This document shows, piece after piece, positions 23,997 to 35,657 of a stretch of 64,000 nucleotides of DNA. Numbering within the stretch: position 1 is the first letter of the stretch; each line of letters starts with the position of its first letter. The notes beneath the pieces were generated by a model. It was not told the origin of the DNA and did not search any database. It saw nothing but the letters and a program-made list of their open reading frames with translations. The position numbers and the translations under genes are program-made. The stretch comes from Anastatus disparis (lineage: Eukaryota; Arthropoda; Insecta; Hymenoptera; Eupelmidae): NCBI GenBank assembly GCA_017163975.1, contig JAFFSR010000264.1, forward strand, positions 4,783,501-4,847,500, read 5' to 3'.

Positions 23997-26900
23997 ATGA
24001 CAGTCATCACCAAAGCGATAGGCGAGAAAAAGGCGAAAGCAGGAGACAAATTGGAGCAGCCATTAGTTGTTGGCGCAGAAGGTCCAACGGTGAGTTAAAA
24101 AAAACTTTAAATATTGCATTTCTCATTTTTTACATATATATAAATATATATTTTGTCTCAGCTACATTTTATGCTGATAAGCCGAATCGACCCAATTTCA
24201 CCTCGCTATTTTTTTTATTAGCAATCGATAATAAAGTTGTTTTAAGCCCGCATTATTAGGTGTACAATTCACGTTACATTTAATTTTTACAATAATTAAA
24301 CTTTTAAAGAATTTTTTTTAGCACCATTATCGAAATTGCAAAGTCGTTAAATCGTTGAAACAGAAATGATAAAGCCATTTATAACTAAGCTTTTATTTTT
24401 AAAAATTTATAATTTATAAATTACCATGAAAATAGGAATAATATAAAAAATACTGTTATGAAAAATTTGTACTCTTATATACATTTACATTCACCTTTTT
24501 AGGATAATAATTGACACATTATTGTAAAAATTATAAGTTTAAAAAATATTGACCTTTTAAAATTTTAAGCAATTTAATCAATTTTAACTACCAAAATATA
24601 ATAAATAAAACTTATAAAATGTAATAGTTACAAGCACAATATTTTAAATCTAAGCTTGCTATAGTTTTAATTGTGGTATAATTGTGTTATAATTATTTAA
24701 GCATTTGGTATTATAATAACTTACCTTGGTATTATTGAATAGTTTAAAAATGATTTATTATCTTTTTAATATTGAGCTTTTCAATAATTTTTTTAACTTT
24801 TATACATATATTATTTGAATATTGTATTACTGCATATATAAAAAATATGAACATGCATTTTAATAAGTATATCATCATGATAACTTAATATTTATTGTTA
24901 ATAATAATTTGTTCTTTGATTAGGATGAAGTGCACGTTGATCCAGAGGCTCAACATCCAAAAAATGACTATGTTGTTAGAAAACGATACCTTATTCTAAG
25001 TAGCAATGCTCTTAGACCGAGTGCTATGACAACATTATGTCTTTTCATGACAGCAATCATTGTCATGAGTATTGGAATTATTGGTGGTCTTTGTATTTAC
25101 AAACTCTACGCCAGAGATCAAATGCACAGATTTCGAACTGGCTGGTATAGCATTCCTTATGATGTTTCAAATAAAGCACAATATTCAATGGATGAGATAC
25201 GTCAAAATCTTTTATCAGATTCTGACCTATTCAAAAGTTTAACAAGAGTAACCGAACAACAAGCAATGGCACTGAAAAATGCGCTACACAGCACTGATAA
25301 TTATTTCAAAGAACGCTTTGAAATTGACCTAGATAATGAATATTATGAAAAAATTGATGTACCTGACTTTCGAGGTGGACGACAAGGTCGATTCATTCAT
25401 GATTTTAACATAGTAAGTTGTATTATTTATTCAAAACATGTATAGTAAACAATATTTAGCTCAAAACTTGAACTAAAAAATATTTTTTAGAATAAGACTG
25501 GAATTATTGACATTGATGGTCAATGCTGCTTTGTTATGCCATTAAATCGTCAAAGAGTATTACCACCTCGTAACATGTATGATCTTCTAAAAAAAATGTA
25601 CAATGGTAATGTAACAAAGATAGATAATAATATGTGCATATATACATATTTTTTTCTTTTTTAAACTTTTATATTTTACTTTAAACAGGTTATTACGAGG
25701 TAGATACTGAAATTGTTAGAGAAACTATGAAAGTTGTTGTGCCGCCAATTACTGATCTTTCTACTGTTGGAACATATATTGCTCGTGAATGCAATAATAT
25801 GCCAACATATTTATTGCAACCAGTTAATGATAATGGTAATTTCTATTTTGATTTCAGTTTTAAAATATGTTTTTTTAGAAATAAGTTTTTTCAGATGTGA
25901 AATTATCATTATGACAGTTGAATCCTAAAGGTAAAACACATCTTGTTCAAATTTATAAATACTAACTAATGATTTTAATCTTTTAAGATACTTCTGAAAT
26001 GTATTTAATCTATCTGAATTTTGAAATAACTACTTTTAAAAAAAAATTTTTTCTTATTTAAATTTATAACTTAAAAATGTTAGATTAAATAAATACATTA
26101 AAAATAATATGATTAAAAATAAATCTTATAGATTTTTGATAATTATATACTTTTATAATCATTATAAAAACTAAAAAATCTAAAGAATTTTTTGAATAGC
26201 TCAGGACTTGAATGATCTATAGTACTTTCTTATGTATTTTTAATTAAAATATTAGAAACACAAAATTTCTTTTTACCTTTGTGTTAAAAATCATAAACTT
26301 TGAAATCAAGTATTGTTTCTAAATGTCTGGTAACTTATATTTTTGATAAATTAATTCTTATAAATTCATTTATTAAATAACTAAGAAAATAAGTATTAAT
26401 ATTTAAAAAAAAATTACATTAGTACTATCTTAACAAAGAAAATTTAAAAGTAATGTATGAAACTATAAATAAGCAGATTTAAGATTTATATACTATGTAC
26501 AAGACACATATATTACTACTTATTTTATATAATCTTATAAATAACTTTAGGTCAATTCAATTATTTACTTAAAAAAATAAAGTGATTTTACAGAAATCTT
26601 ATTACATTCAAGTTACATCTTAAAATAGCTTATTCATTTTTCAAAATAAATACATTTTTTAAAGTTAATTTTCATTAGAAATTTAACAAAAAATATAACA
26701 AAAAAAAAGAATTAGATTGTACAATTTATAACTCCAAACTTTTTACTTATATTGTTTGGTATTAATATTTTATTAAAATTCTATTGAAAAATATATTGTA
26801 TTTGAAAACAAAATTTATTTTATTAAATTATAAAATTTCGATCAGATTTGTTTTATCTTCAGCTTTATACTATATTGATGTCACACTTTAGAAAAAACAT

Positions 26901-27050
26901 TAATATACAAACTCAAATTAATCAATTTTTTTTTTAATTACAGTTTTTAAACGCAGTACATCTGATGGAATTTATGGTCAATTTGCTGGAAAAAATATTA
27001 TAGAATTTGATATTGTCAACCTAGATTCTGTTCTAGCTAAAAAAAATTAA
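23997..27050 (+). CDS. ITM2: Integral membrane protein 2 (BRI family), BRICHOS domain
   Basis: Exons 23997-24089, 24924-25412, 25491-25605, 25689-25835 and 26944-27050 join to 316 aa. ITM2/BRI proteins are type II membrane proteins of the secretory pathway; the lumenal BRICHOS domain chaperones the protein's own C-terminal segment, which furin-type proteases release. A cytosolic N-terminus of about 67 residues precedes one membrane segment at about 68-91 (TTLCLFMTAIIVMSIGIIGG). The landmark FIHDFN precedes the BRICHOS core at about 195-276. It contains the expected cysteines, C206/C207 (DGQCCFVMPL) and C267 (ARECNN), with PPRNMYDLL between them. A dibasic site, FKR at 283-285, follows and would free a 31-residue tail. 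That tail has no cysteine, unlike vertebrate ITM2B. The start is the first ATG after the 5' UTR acceptor. Confidence 0.9.
24090..24923 (+). other. Intron 1 of ITM2
   Basis: AT-rich intron between the start exon and the membrane-segment exon. Nothing else is recognisable in it. Confidence 0.6.
25836..26943 (+). other. Intron 4 of ITM2
   Basis: AT-rich intron directly before the exon for the cleaved C-terminal tail. No exon or repeat is seen. Confidence 0.6.
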
Positions 27051-27939
27051 ATGTTAATCCTATCGCATACGTATATAAGTGAATATATGCGTATAAATAT
27101 AATATCTAGCGATAGTTGCATGTCACTTGTTATAATTCTTCCATTTCTGGCTGTAGAAGAAAAAGTCATCTATGACACGATTGTGCAGAATATAACTGCG
27201 ACTTTATAGCAATTTTATTTAGAAAAAAAGATTTGAATATAATGTGAATGATTGATATGTGATTGATGATGTATGTTTGAATATAAGTATTTAAAACAAT
27301 TATTTGCGTATTCACATTCATATTTATGAATATCAATGTGCAAGATTATTTGTTTTATGAAATTATACATTAATTATGTTCACCTACGCCAAAGCGCGAT
27401 GTTTCTACATATTATAAAAAAGTCTTTGTATGTCAGAGCACTTTTTTCCAACTTCTGAATATTTTACTGATACATCGTTTTTTTTTATTGGTTACTATGG
27501 ACTTTTTCCTATGACTATCTCCAATAAAATTAATGGAAATGTACTCATAATAAATTTATTGTTTATATAAAGATATATAATATTAACATTTCTTATAGAT
27601 TTTTTTACAAATAAAAAAGTTCTAATTCATAATTGTGTACATTAAATAAGTTTTAGAACTTTTAATTTAAAAATAAAGTATTATCTTTTTATTTATGTGT
27701 ATCAGTAAGATATTAATATTTTTAAATGCATAGTAAGATATCTTATAATAAGTCAAGTTTAGGTAGTTGTAGATTGATTATATATTTGCCGATTAGAGTC
27801 TTTAAAAATAAACATTTATTATATTCAATAATGTGTAATGAATTTTGAATGGTAAAATAAAAATTGTAAATTCTTATACAAGAAATAAATACAAGTTAAA
27901 AAAATGATTTGTGTAGAGAATCAAATCCCTAATTAATTA
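27051..27939. other. Convergent 3' UTRs of ITM2 and RSRC1
   Basis: Non-coding. Plus-strand poly(A) signals occur at about 27523 and 27550. Minus-strand ones (TTTATT) lie at about 27816 and 27886. The two genes converge here. Confidence 0.45.
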
Positions 27940-29062
27940 TTATGTATAATTTAAATCATTAATTGCCTTTTGCCTCAAAGTGTAAAGTTTCTTTACCCAT
28001 TTGTCAAATTTTGCTTCTTTATCAGCCATTATCTGAAATGTTAAATTTATAATTACAATGAAAAAAAACTTATTAATTAAATTTGACTATTTAATAAATA
28101 TAAAACTATTATGTTTACCGATGTATGAAATACACTATTTGCAATTTCAGAATTATTTGTAATTTGTGGAACATGAATAGTATCAGCATTTATATCTATC
28201 ACAATGTTTTTTAATTTTGATTCTTTATTTTTAGCTGTTGAAACAAATTGCTTTGGTACAAATTCATCATTATTTATGTCGTCCAAAACAGACTTTTTTA
28301 TATCATTCATCATTAGAAAGTTGTCTGAAAAAAAATTATATATAAAAATATTGCAGGTAAATAATAATAATAAAGTTAAAAGAATATTAAGTACCCCTTG
28401 ATGTACTACTTGGTTTGTCAGAACTTAAAATCTTTATATTTGATTGAGAACTACTAGACCTACTAGTAGACTTTTCTCTAGAAGGTGATCTTCTTTTTGA
28501 TCGATTACGTTCTGTAGAAGAGGATCTTGATTTTCGATATCTTCGTCTATCCCTTGAACTGCCTCTGGAATGCTTATAACTTTTTGATCTATCTTTACTC
28601 CTGGAGCGAGAACGATATCTTTTTCTTGATTTATATTTTTGTCTCTTTTGGTATGAAGATGAACTATCAGAAGACTCTAAAGAACTGTGAAAATTTATAT
28701 TATCGAAAGTTTACCTTCTGTCTAACTTTACTTAAATAAATATTGCATCTATTTGAAATGAAAAAAAATTAAAATTTCTATTAAATAAATAAAAATCTTA
28801 TCTGTTAATTCAAGTTTACATATTGGTACAAAATGTGTCAGATGGCTTTGAAAAAATTCTAACCTATATTTTATTTCTCTAAAATAATGAAATTAAAAAA
28901 TATAAATAACTTAAGTTAAGTCTTACAACACAAAAAAGAAATTTTTTAATGCAACAAATAACTACATAACAGTTCGAAAATTTACCTTGATCTTCGTGAA
29001 TGTTTACGACGGTATTTGCTGCTACTCCTCTCAGAATCTGAATCGGAAGAGTATTTCGCCAT
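27940..29062 (-). CDS. RSRC1: Arginine/serine-rich coiled-coil-type protein RSRC1 (SRrp53)
   Basis: Minus-strand exons 29062-28986, 28684-28395, 28324-28119 and 28032-27940 join to 221 aa. RSRC1 is a nuclear SR-related protein that acts in second-step and alternative splicing. The N-terminus (MAKYSSDSDSERSSSKYRR) and the whole second exon form an RS domain with RSRSRSKDRSKS, KSRSSSTERNRSKRRS and similar runs (about 9-120). The C-terminal part lacks RS runs. It carries two family landmarks: NDEFVPKQFVSTAK, equivalent to the SDSFVQQTF segment of human RSRC1, and the terminal EAKFDKWVKKLYTLRQK, equivalent to EEKWFKRLIALRQ. It is shorter than human RSRC1 (334 aa) mainly in the RS and coiled-coil part. 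The C-terminal match makes this a better call than a generic SR protein. Confidence 0.82.
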
Positions 29063-29849
29063 TGCTTTTTAGTATTTTTATTTTAATAATACAAAATTCT
29101 ACTTAAAATTAATAACTTAATGTGCTATTATGAAAGTACTTATGAAAGTATTACTAAGTTGAATATATATCTTATTTCTTATCCTAAACAAAAAACGAAA
29201 ACACTGCAGACAAAATCATGATTTAAGAAGTCAATCAAGATCTACTACCAATATTCCAAATGAAAAATTTTAACATTTAAGTTTTGTTACGGCACACCTG
29301 TTTTATACTCACTTTTTTCGCGCGGTAAATTTAAAAAAATAATGTGCTTTTATGTATTATTTAGCAAATTAAATTAATCTGTTTTTATGTGTATCGTATA
29401 CGATGCGCAAAGTTTAAAGATATTAAATAAAATTGAAATTTTTCATTTTATAAAATACAAAAAGTAAAATCATCAAAATAGTAACATTTTTTGTGTAGAT
29501 TTTTCGAGGAAAAAATTATACATTATTTTAAATTACCTAAAAGAAAGAATGAATAAAACATTTTAAATTATTCTGAAAAATTTTCAAAAATATTTGAAAC
29601 AAACCGAAAAAAGTTGTAATAAACTGAAAAATTTCGAAAATCTTTTTTAAGAATTCAGGCGAAAAACTTAAAGTAGTGTTCAAGTTATTTTTTATTCTTT
29701 GATCTTTTTTTCAATAAATCTTTGATGATTCCTTAATTTTAAATTATTTTTTTTTATAAATATTTCGAAGCCTTTCAAAAATTTTTTAAAATTAGAAACA
29801 AAAAGAAAAAGAATAAAACAAAATGAAAAATACCGAAACAATTTTTTTT

Positions 29850-29990
29850 TTTTCAATTTTGTTTACGTCGCTCTATTTATTCTATTATTGCAATGCTAAT
29901 TAACAACGAAGATTTTCAGCGCGTTTGTGACCGGGATTAAAACTTAGGCCATCGTGTCGCGAATCCATCGTTTTACCGAGTTCGTATAAT
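29850..29990 (-). mobile_element. tRNA-derived SINE, family A (degenerate, internal deletion)
   Basis: Read on the minus strand it shows a box-A-side remnant (TCGGTAAAACGATGGATTCG), a box-B-like remnant, then the family body CACAAACGC...CTTCGTTGTTAATTAGCATTGCAAT and the 3' motif AGCGACGT, followed by an A-rich tail. Those body motifs are shared with the copies at 42.4, 47.3 and 51.2 kb. It lacks the middle CGATTGATACAAG part. Confidence 0.6.
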
Positions 29991-30239
29991 TTATTTTCTA
30001 TCGTCAATTTAAAAATAAAATATTCCAAAAATTTGTTAAATTTTTTAAAATAATTTAAAAAATATATAAATGCTTTTGTCTAAATTATTACAAAGCTCTC
30101 GTTATATGCTTCGGTTTTTTTCGAAAATTTTAAATTATTTTCACAAATTTTTTCCTCTAGGGATTACCTAAATTAGAGATTTTTGTAAAGAGGGAAATTG
30201 TTACGAATTTTATTTTATTATGATGCGACTAATATAATT

Positions 30240-30340
30240 GAATTATAAAAAAGGCGAAAAAGCGTTCGCAACGTGTCTCGAACCCCGGGCCTCTTGCATT
30301 TTCATTTCTTTTGTCGCTTCATATTCTAGAAACTGCACTC
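30240..30340 (-). mobile_element. Possible further tRNA-like SINE remnant
   Basis: The minus strand contains GGGGTTCGAGAC (about 30276-30287), which fits a Pol III box B. It sits in a GC-richer patch in AT-rich DNA. No box A partner or tail is clear. This is a weak call. Confidence 0.25.
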
Positions 30341-30563
30341 TGGCATTTTTTCTATATTTGCTACTATACGGCACTCGTAAAAAAATATTTTTTCTATACC
30401 TAATAGCGTTTTTTATGGCCAACTTTTGAATAGTTGATTAGAATTGAGACATTTTGTGTTTAGTTTTTTAACTTGATTTATGGCTAATAAAATAAGTAGA
30501 ATTTGCAATATAAAAATAGTGCTTTATCATAAAGATTTTATAATTTGATTAGTTAAATTTTGT

Positions 30564-31095
30564 TTAAGGTAGTTCTATTGGTCCAGTGGTTCTCATTGTA
30601 AAGTAATATGTTTTTTACGAATTCACACTATACGAAAGAGAAATTGGTTGAGTTCTGTGTCTGCACAATAATTCAAAAACATGTTTGTGCGCAGATTCTG
30701 TAAGTATACACAATACGAATCGTAAGACAGCATGTTTACGTGTAAATTAATATAGAGTAAGAACATTATTTTCCTTTTATTTCGGAATTGAGGATCGATT
30801 GCTATAATCTACAAGGTACCATTTTAATCCTTGAGATCTGAAGTATAATATATTTTAATTTCTTTGAAATCCATAGAAAACTTTTTACACAATCTTATAA
30901 AATGTTACGTTTCAAGCGCTTCGCCCATATACTCTCATGTTAAATTCAGCAAAGTTTAAACTAAAATATCTAAAAGATGAAGGTGGGTATCCACCCAAAT
31001 CAAAATATCATTGTAAAGCGTAAATCTTAATTTACAACATATTTCAATTTCAAAAAATTCTATAGAAAAATGGAAAACCAATAGAACTACCTTAA
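30564..31095. mobile_element. piggyBac-like MITE, 532 bp
   Basis: A perfect 19-bp inverted repeat, TTAAGGTAGTTCTATTGGT, lies at 30564-30582 and again inverted at 31077-31095. The outer four bases at both ends are TTAA, the invariant target duplication of piggyBac elements. The inner TIR is then GGTAGTTCTATTGGT. The interior has no transposase and contains a repeated TCATTGTAAAG motif near each end. The TTAA ends are directly visible; the superfamily call is inferred from them. Confidence 0.7.
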
Positions 31096-31376
31096 TTCGC
31101 TATCTTTTAAAATAAAATAATTATTTACAAAATTTATTCAGATCGAATTGTGGATCATTAGATTTTTTTATGTATATTAAACTAACAGTGGTGTATATGA
31201 TACTTCAATTACCATTCCTTGCAAGTCAGTAGGCAATCGTATCTGCCATACGATTCTTTAAATTTTTCTAGAACTCGGTTGTTTCTATCAAACCAAACAT
31301 TTATTTTTACTTTTAAATCTAAAAAAGATTTTGTAATTTTGCCTGAACTTCTTAAAAATATTCAAGTGATCATATT

Positions 31377-31637
31377 TGAAGCGTATGGCTGCAAAGGTAG
31401 TTATCTCAAAAAAAATTTTTTTTTACATAAAAGAATATTTTTTGCTGTACTTATACTTAAAATTCTGTGTATTTTGCAACACGTCCTATTTTTTTTATCT
31501 CATGAAAAAAACTATACCTATATTTTGGTCCAATATGATTTTTTTATGGTAGATTTTGATGTTATTATATACTAAAATGCAATAAAAATGAATTAGAAAA
31601 AAAATGGAGATCGCCACCTTTGCAGCTACACGCTTCA
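31377..31637. mobile_element. MITE-like element with 31-bp imperfect TIRs, about 0.26 kb
   Basis: The left end 31377-31407 (TGAAGCGTATGGCTGCAAAG and on) and right end 31607-31637 (ending CTTTGCAGCTACACGCTTCA) are inverted with a few mismatches. The interior is AT-rich. The 118-codon open frame crossing it is not a gene. Confidence 0.6.
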
Positions 31638-32022
31638 TTTGGTCTTATTGGTATTATAGTAGAATTAAAAACCCTCGACATCTTGGAAATTGAGCAAATT
31701 GTCAATCATTGCATGAAAATTACAACCACTTTGAATGTGAAGAAGATTACACGCTCATGACAAATATTCGAAAATTCAATAAAAAATAAATAATTTTATT
31801 TATCTATTTATAGAATATTTGTTAGTGTAAGTTTTATTGATCACGTTTAAAGTGATTGTAACTTTTATTTTTGTACTTTGATTATAACTTTTATTTTTGT
31901 ACTTTGATTATTTTCGCAAAATCTAATTTATTTGGTAAACTTTTGAAATTTTTTGTAAAAAGTGATGAACAATCCTCTAATGCCATGTAAAAAATCAGTT
32001 TTTGTTGTTCTTTGATAGAATG

Positions 32023-32098
32023 CCGCTCTCGGCGGCTAGTTGATTCAAGCATCACTGTACGTTATTGTGCTTTTTTCACAAATACATTAAAACCTTGA
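32023..32098 (+). mobile_element. tRNA-derived SINE, family A (fragment)
   Basis: A short fragment that matches the body of the family: CGCTCTCGG, then TTGATTCAAGCATCACTGTA and TGTGCTTTTTTCACAAA. The tRNA-like head and the 3' part are missing or decayed. Confidence 0.55.
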
Positions 32099-33140
32099 TT
32101 AAATTTTTAAAAATATAATATAAAAAAAATTATATAAACATTTTTTTATTATTCTCTATTTTGACAAAAAATAACTTGACATATTACTACCCGCTAAATG
32201 AGCAAACAGTAATGTACCACATTACTGCCCGTAAATACTATACAGAAGAAATGTTTCGCTTTTGACCCGCTTTTTAGATCAATAAAGTAGCCATTACTTT
32301 TGAGATCAGAATAAACATTAATTTATACACAATAAAGTATATTCAAAATAAATGTGTTTATTTTACCTCCAATATGATATTTATGTCATATAAAATTTCG
32401 CACGATTTTAAAAATTAAAATAGATTATATTCATTAAGTATATTATTATTTAATTTTTTCAAAATTCCCATAAGATAATTTTAACATTTTCTATATTTCT
32501 TTGATTTTGATATAAGCCGAACGTTAAATTTAAATTTTTGTTAGATTATTAATAATTTTTAATGATATCAGAACAAACAATGGTAAAAGTTATTCTATTA
32601 TCTGGTCATATTTGGAGGATTCAAATAAAAATCTCGTTCGGAACGAATTTGTGTAATAAAAGGGTACCTCAAACAAAAAGTTGAGTAAATGATCTTATTG
32701 AGATTGGCCTTATTAAGCAAGGGCACTGTGTAAGCGATAGCAAAATTATTGACACGAGTACGCGAGATTTCATCCAAGTTAGATGACCTGCTTCACGTTT
32801 TGTTTGGTTTTTCTTGAATTGGCCTGCATTGTGACATGCCGGATGACTCCAGCAGAGACTCATGTACAGAATTATTATAGTCTATAATAACTCCATAATT
32901 CCATGGTTATTTAAATCAGGTAAAGTATGGCAAAGCTATAGTTGATCATAACGAAAACATTATAGTTGGTCGTAGTACAACTCCTTTTTATTATACTACG
33001 ACTCATTTTAAATCTCATGAAATACTTGCTTTAACTGCCGGAATATAATAATGCTACATATTTAAATAGCGCTAGTATGAAGCATAGAATTAGTACATTA
33101 TGCAACGGGTGTTTAAAGGCTTTATTTACGAAACGAGAAC

Positions 33141-33234
33141 TCTGGTGGAAATTTAACCATCCGTTGGCCAACAGTTGGTTAATCTTTAATAAATTAACCA
33201 ACCGTTGGTTAAAGTTGGTTAAATTTCTACCAGG
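33141..33234. mobile_element. Short foldback (MITE-like) element, about 94 bp
   Basis: An imperfect palindrome: TGGTGGAAATTTAACCA on the left pairs with TGGTTAAATTTCTACCA on the right, with inner pairing between GTTGGTTAAT and ATTAACCAAC. The two halves meet at about 33185. Internal direct repeats of the GTTGGTTAA word are also present. Confidence 0.6.
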
Positions 33235-34113
33235 GAAGTTTAAATCGTTAAAATATTTTTTTTATTTTTATATATTTCTAAAAAGAGTGTACAACAAATT
33301 ACAGAAGAAAAATTTTTATTTTATCTGTGATTTTCTATTTTAATTTTTCTATTGGTTAATAAGAGAAAATTAAAATGTAGTTTATCTAGGAAAGGTTGGC
33401 TTGAGGCGTATGCAGGGTGTGTAGTTGTACAAGGGCGTAACGAGTTTAGAATACTAAAAAATGAGTAGTAAGAAAAGTAAAAAATAATAAAAAGAAAACT
33501 ATGATAGAATAAATTTTAAGTAAAAATATGATAAAATACTAATACGTGCCAGTTATTACTATAGTATTATTTGTAAAATTTCCTTTAAGGTCTGGCACAA
33601 GAACTGTCTGCAAAAATTTTTACTCAATAATTTGTGAATTTTCAAGGTTTATACATTTATTTTTAAAAAATCTACAAGAAAGTCTGCAATATTTTATCTA
33701 GGATATCTTGTATATTTAATCCTCAAATAATAGACCAGTGCGAATTCGCATCAGTAAAAATTTTAGTTATGTTATTTTGCAAAGTTAAATTTTTTTTAAA
33801 TGAATTTTTTATAACTGAACGTTTTTTTACACAAATAATTATCAAAACAATGCTAAATAAACGTGCTTTTATAAAAATTTTACCATTTGTGGATGCTAGA
33901 CTGAAGTTTAGTTAATTATATTGAATATATTTGCTAAACAAAATTTTTTAGATTAATTTTATAAATGTGAATAATCAAAATTATAACAGAAAAAATTAAT
34001 ACTTTTACATTAAAAATCGAGTAAAAATAAACCAGAAAGAACCCACAAGATCCTTCGATAATCAGAGAGGTATCCACAAATGGTATGGCATCAATAATGC
34101 TTGGTTGGATACC

Positions 34114-34203
34114 AATACTTGGTCCAGTACCAATACTTGGACGAATACTACTACTTGGCTGATCATCAATACTTCGACAAGTATTAAAACTTTTTCAGAT
34201 ATT
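34114..34203 (+). repeat. 18-bp minisatellite, about five units
   Basis: Consecutive 18-bp units start at 34114, 34132, 34150, 34168 and 34186. The first is AATACTTGGTCCAGTACC; the core AATACTTGG is kept in the first two and decays in later ones. Related but less regular sequence extends from about 34060 to 34260. Confidence 0.65.
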
Positions 34204-34300
34204 AATATTAGAGAGGGCATCCATACACTGGGTGGATTAGCAGGTCCGAAATCTTGGATGGATTATAATACTTGAATTGATGTTAATTAATTGACAGTAA

Positions 34301-34700
34301 TTTAACGGGATGTTGAAGCTGCAGCAATCGAGTTTTGCTTTTTTCATTTTATCAATATCTTTTTAAATTCATAAAATGATTTATACGCACTAAAGCTATG
34401 TTAATACAATAATTTTTGTTAAAATAAAAAGTCAGTTGGACTTGTTATTCTTTTATGAACTTGGATTGGAAATTAGATATCAAGCTCAACAAACCTAATC
34501 TTAAAAAACGATACATTGAAAGTTAGTATTATAACTTTTTATGTATACTATTTTGGTGGATTTCTTGAGTTGTCCGCACTAGTGTTTAATCTTACAAATG
34601 TTTTCTTTGTAGCAAAAAACTCGATTAAACGCATCGTTTATTCATAAGTTAAGATTGGAAATATTATTAGAAGGCGGGCAGCTTCGTCATGCTCTTAATA
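34301..34700. repeat. Dispersed repeat, copy 1
   Basis: This segment shares order and sequence with 46487-46715: TTTAACGGGATGTTGAAGCT, then CGAGTTTTGCTTTTTT, ATATCTTTTTAAA, GCACTAAAGCTATG, TTTTTGTTAAAATAAAAAG, GAACTTGGA, ATTATTAGAAGG and CTTCGTCATGC. Copy 1 carries about 150 bp of extra sequence before the ATTATTAGAAGG word. No coding frame is seen, so this is likely a non-autonomous transposon or fragment. Confidence 0.65.
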
Positions 34701-34782
34701 ACCCATAATCACTATATGGCTAAATCACACGTATTTTTTACCACATCGTGATCTGTCCAGTTTTTTTACCGGTCCAAGAACT

Positions 34783-34990
34783 AGGACTTATCGACCCAAC
34801 GGTCCAAGTGTTGGCATTTATTCAAATGTTGGTATCATACTAATTATAAGTAGCATTTCCTATATTATTACTATTCTAGGTATTGATATGTGACCAAATT
34901 TTTGACATCTTTCAAAGTATTATAATAGCTGTCCAAATATTGGTACCTTTCAGAATCTTTGATCAAACATTCTAAAATCATATAGTTTTT
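34783..34990 (-). repeat. Degenerate minisatellite, opposite orientation
   Basis: Words such as GGTCCAAGTGTTGG, CAAATGTTGGTATCAT and GTCCAAATATTGGTACC are the reverse complement of the 34.1-kb minisatellite unit. Units are spaced irregularly. Together with the 34.1-kb block it flanks the dispersed repeat at 34301-34700. Confidence 0.45.
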
Positions 34991-35046
34991 GGTCATATAT
35001 CCAAAAACTATGTTATCTCAAAACCATTAATTTTTTTTTAAACTAA

Positions 35047-35107
35047 AAAACCTGGTTGAATTTAGATCTGATATTTAAACCTGGTTGAATTTAGTTCAAC
35101 CAGGTTT
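35047..35107. repeat. Direct and inverted copies of AAACCTGGTTGAA
   Basis: AACCTGGTTGAATTTAG occurs twice in direct order (about 35049 and 35078). It is immediately followed by the inverted TTCAACCAGGTTTA, so the second and third copies form a tight hairpin. Confidence 0.7.
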
Positions 35108-35516
35108 ATCTCGTGACGACTTTTGATCAACATTACAATATTTAACTTTTCTGAAAGTTTGAATCAAGATGTATAAAAATTCTATGACATACTTCTTCTT
35201 TCAGATTTATTTTCACTCGATTTCTCAATAAGCTTTCAAATGTAAAAAATATTTATTTTTTGTTATAATTTTTATTATTCACATTTTAAAAATTAATCTA
35301 TATAAATTTTTGTTTAGTAAGTACATTCAATAATAAATTACTAATGCATATTTTATCAATAAAATTTTAAATTCGAAAAATATTTTTTAAGAATTTATTT
35401 ATAATAATTTCTTAATAATTTTAAAATTTCATTCACTTTTATTCTTTTTAACCAATAGGAAAAATGACTCTCTTTTAGCCGACTTTTCAAGTTAATAAAG
35501 AAGCCATTATTGAAAT

Positions 35517-35657
35517 GAAAATATAGTACATTATTGACCAAGGATGCATATTTATCATTCTCGGCTAGTGCGAACTTTTGGGGCCGAGCGTAGCGAGGCC
35601 TCGAAAGTTGCACGAGCTAGGATGATGAATATGCATCCATGGTCTAATATACTATTT
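35517..35657. mobile_element. Foldback element, arms about 60 bp
   Basis: An imperfect inverted repeat of about 60 bp surrounds the GC-rich centre GGGGCCGAGCGTAGCGAGGCC. Paired words include GGATGCATAT with ATATGCATCC and CGAACTTTTG with CGAAAGTTGC. The left flank (about 35470-35517, with AATAAAGAAGCCATTA) resembles about 32275-32300 (AATAAAGTAGCCATTA), so a related copy may exist there. Confidence 0.6.

Noticed and set aside
31219..31575. 118-codon plus-strand frame
   Set aside because: It crosses the boundary of a MITE-like element and encodes Phe/Leu/Lys-rich sequence typical of AT-rich non-coding DNA.
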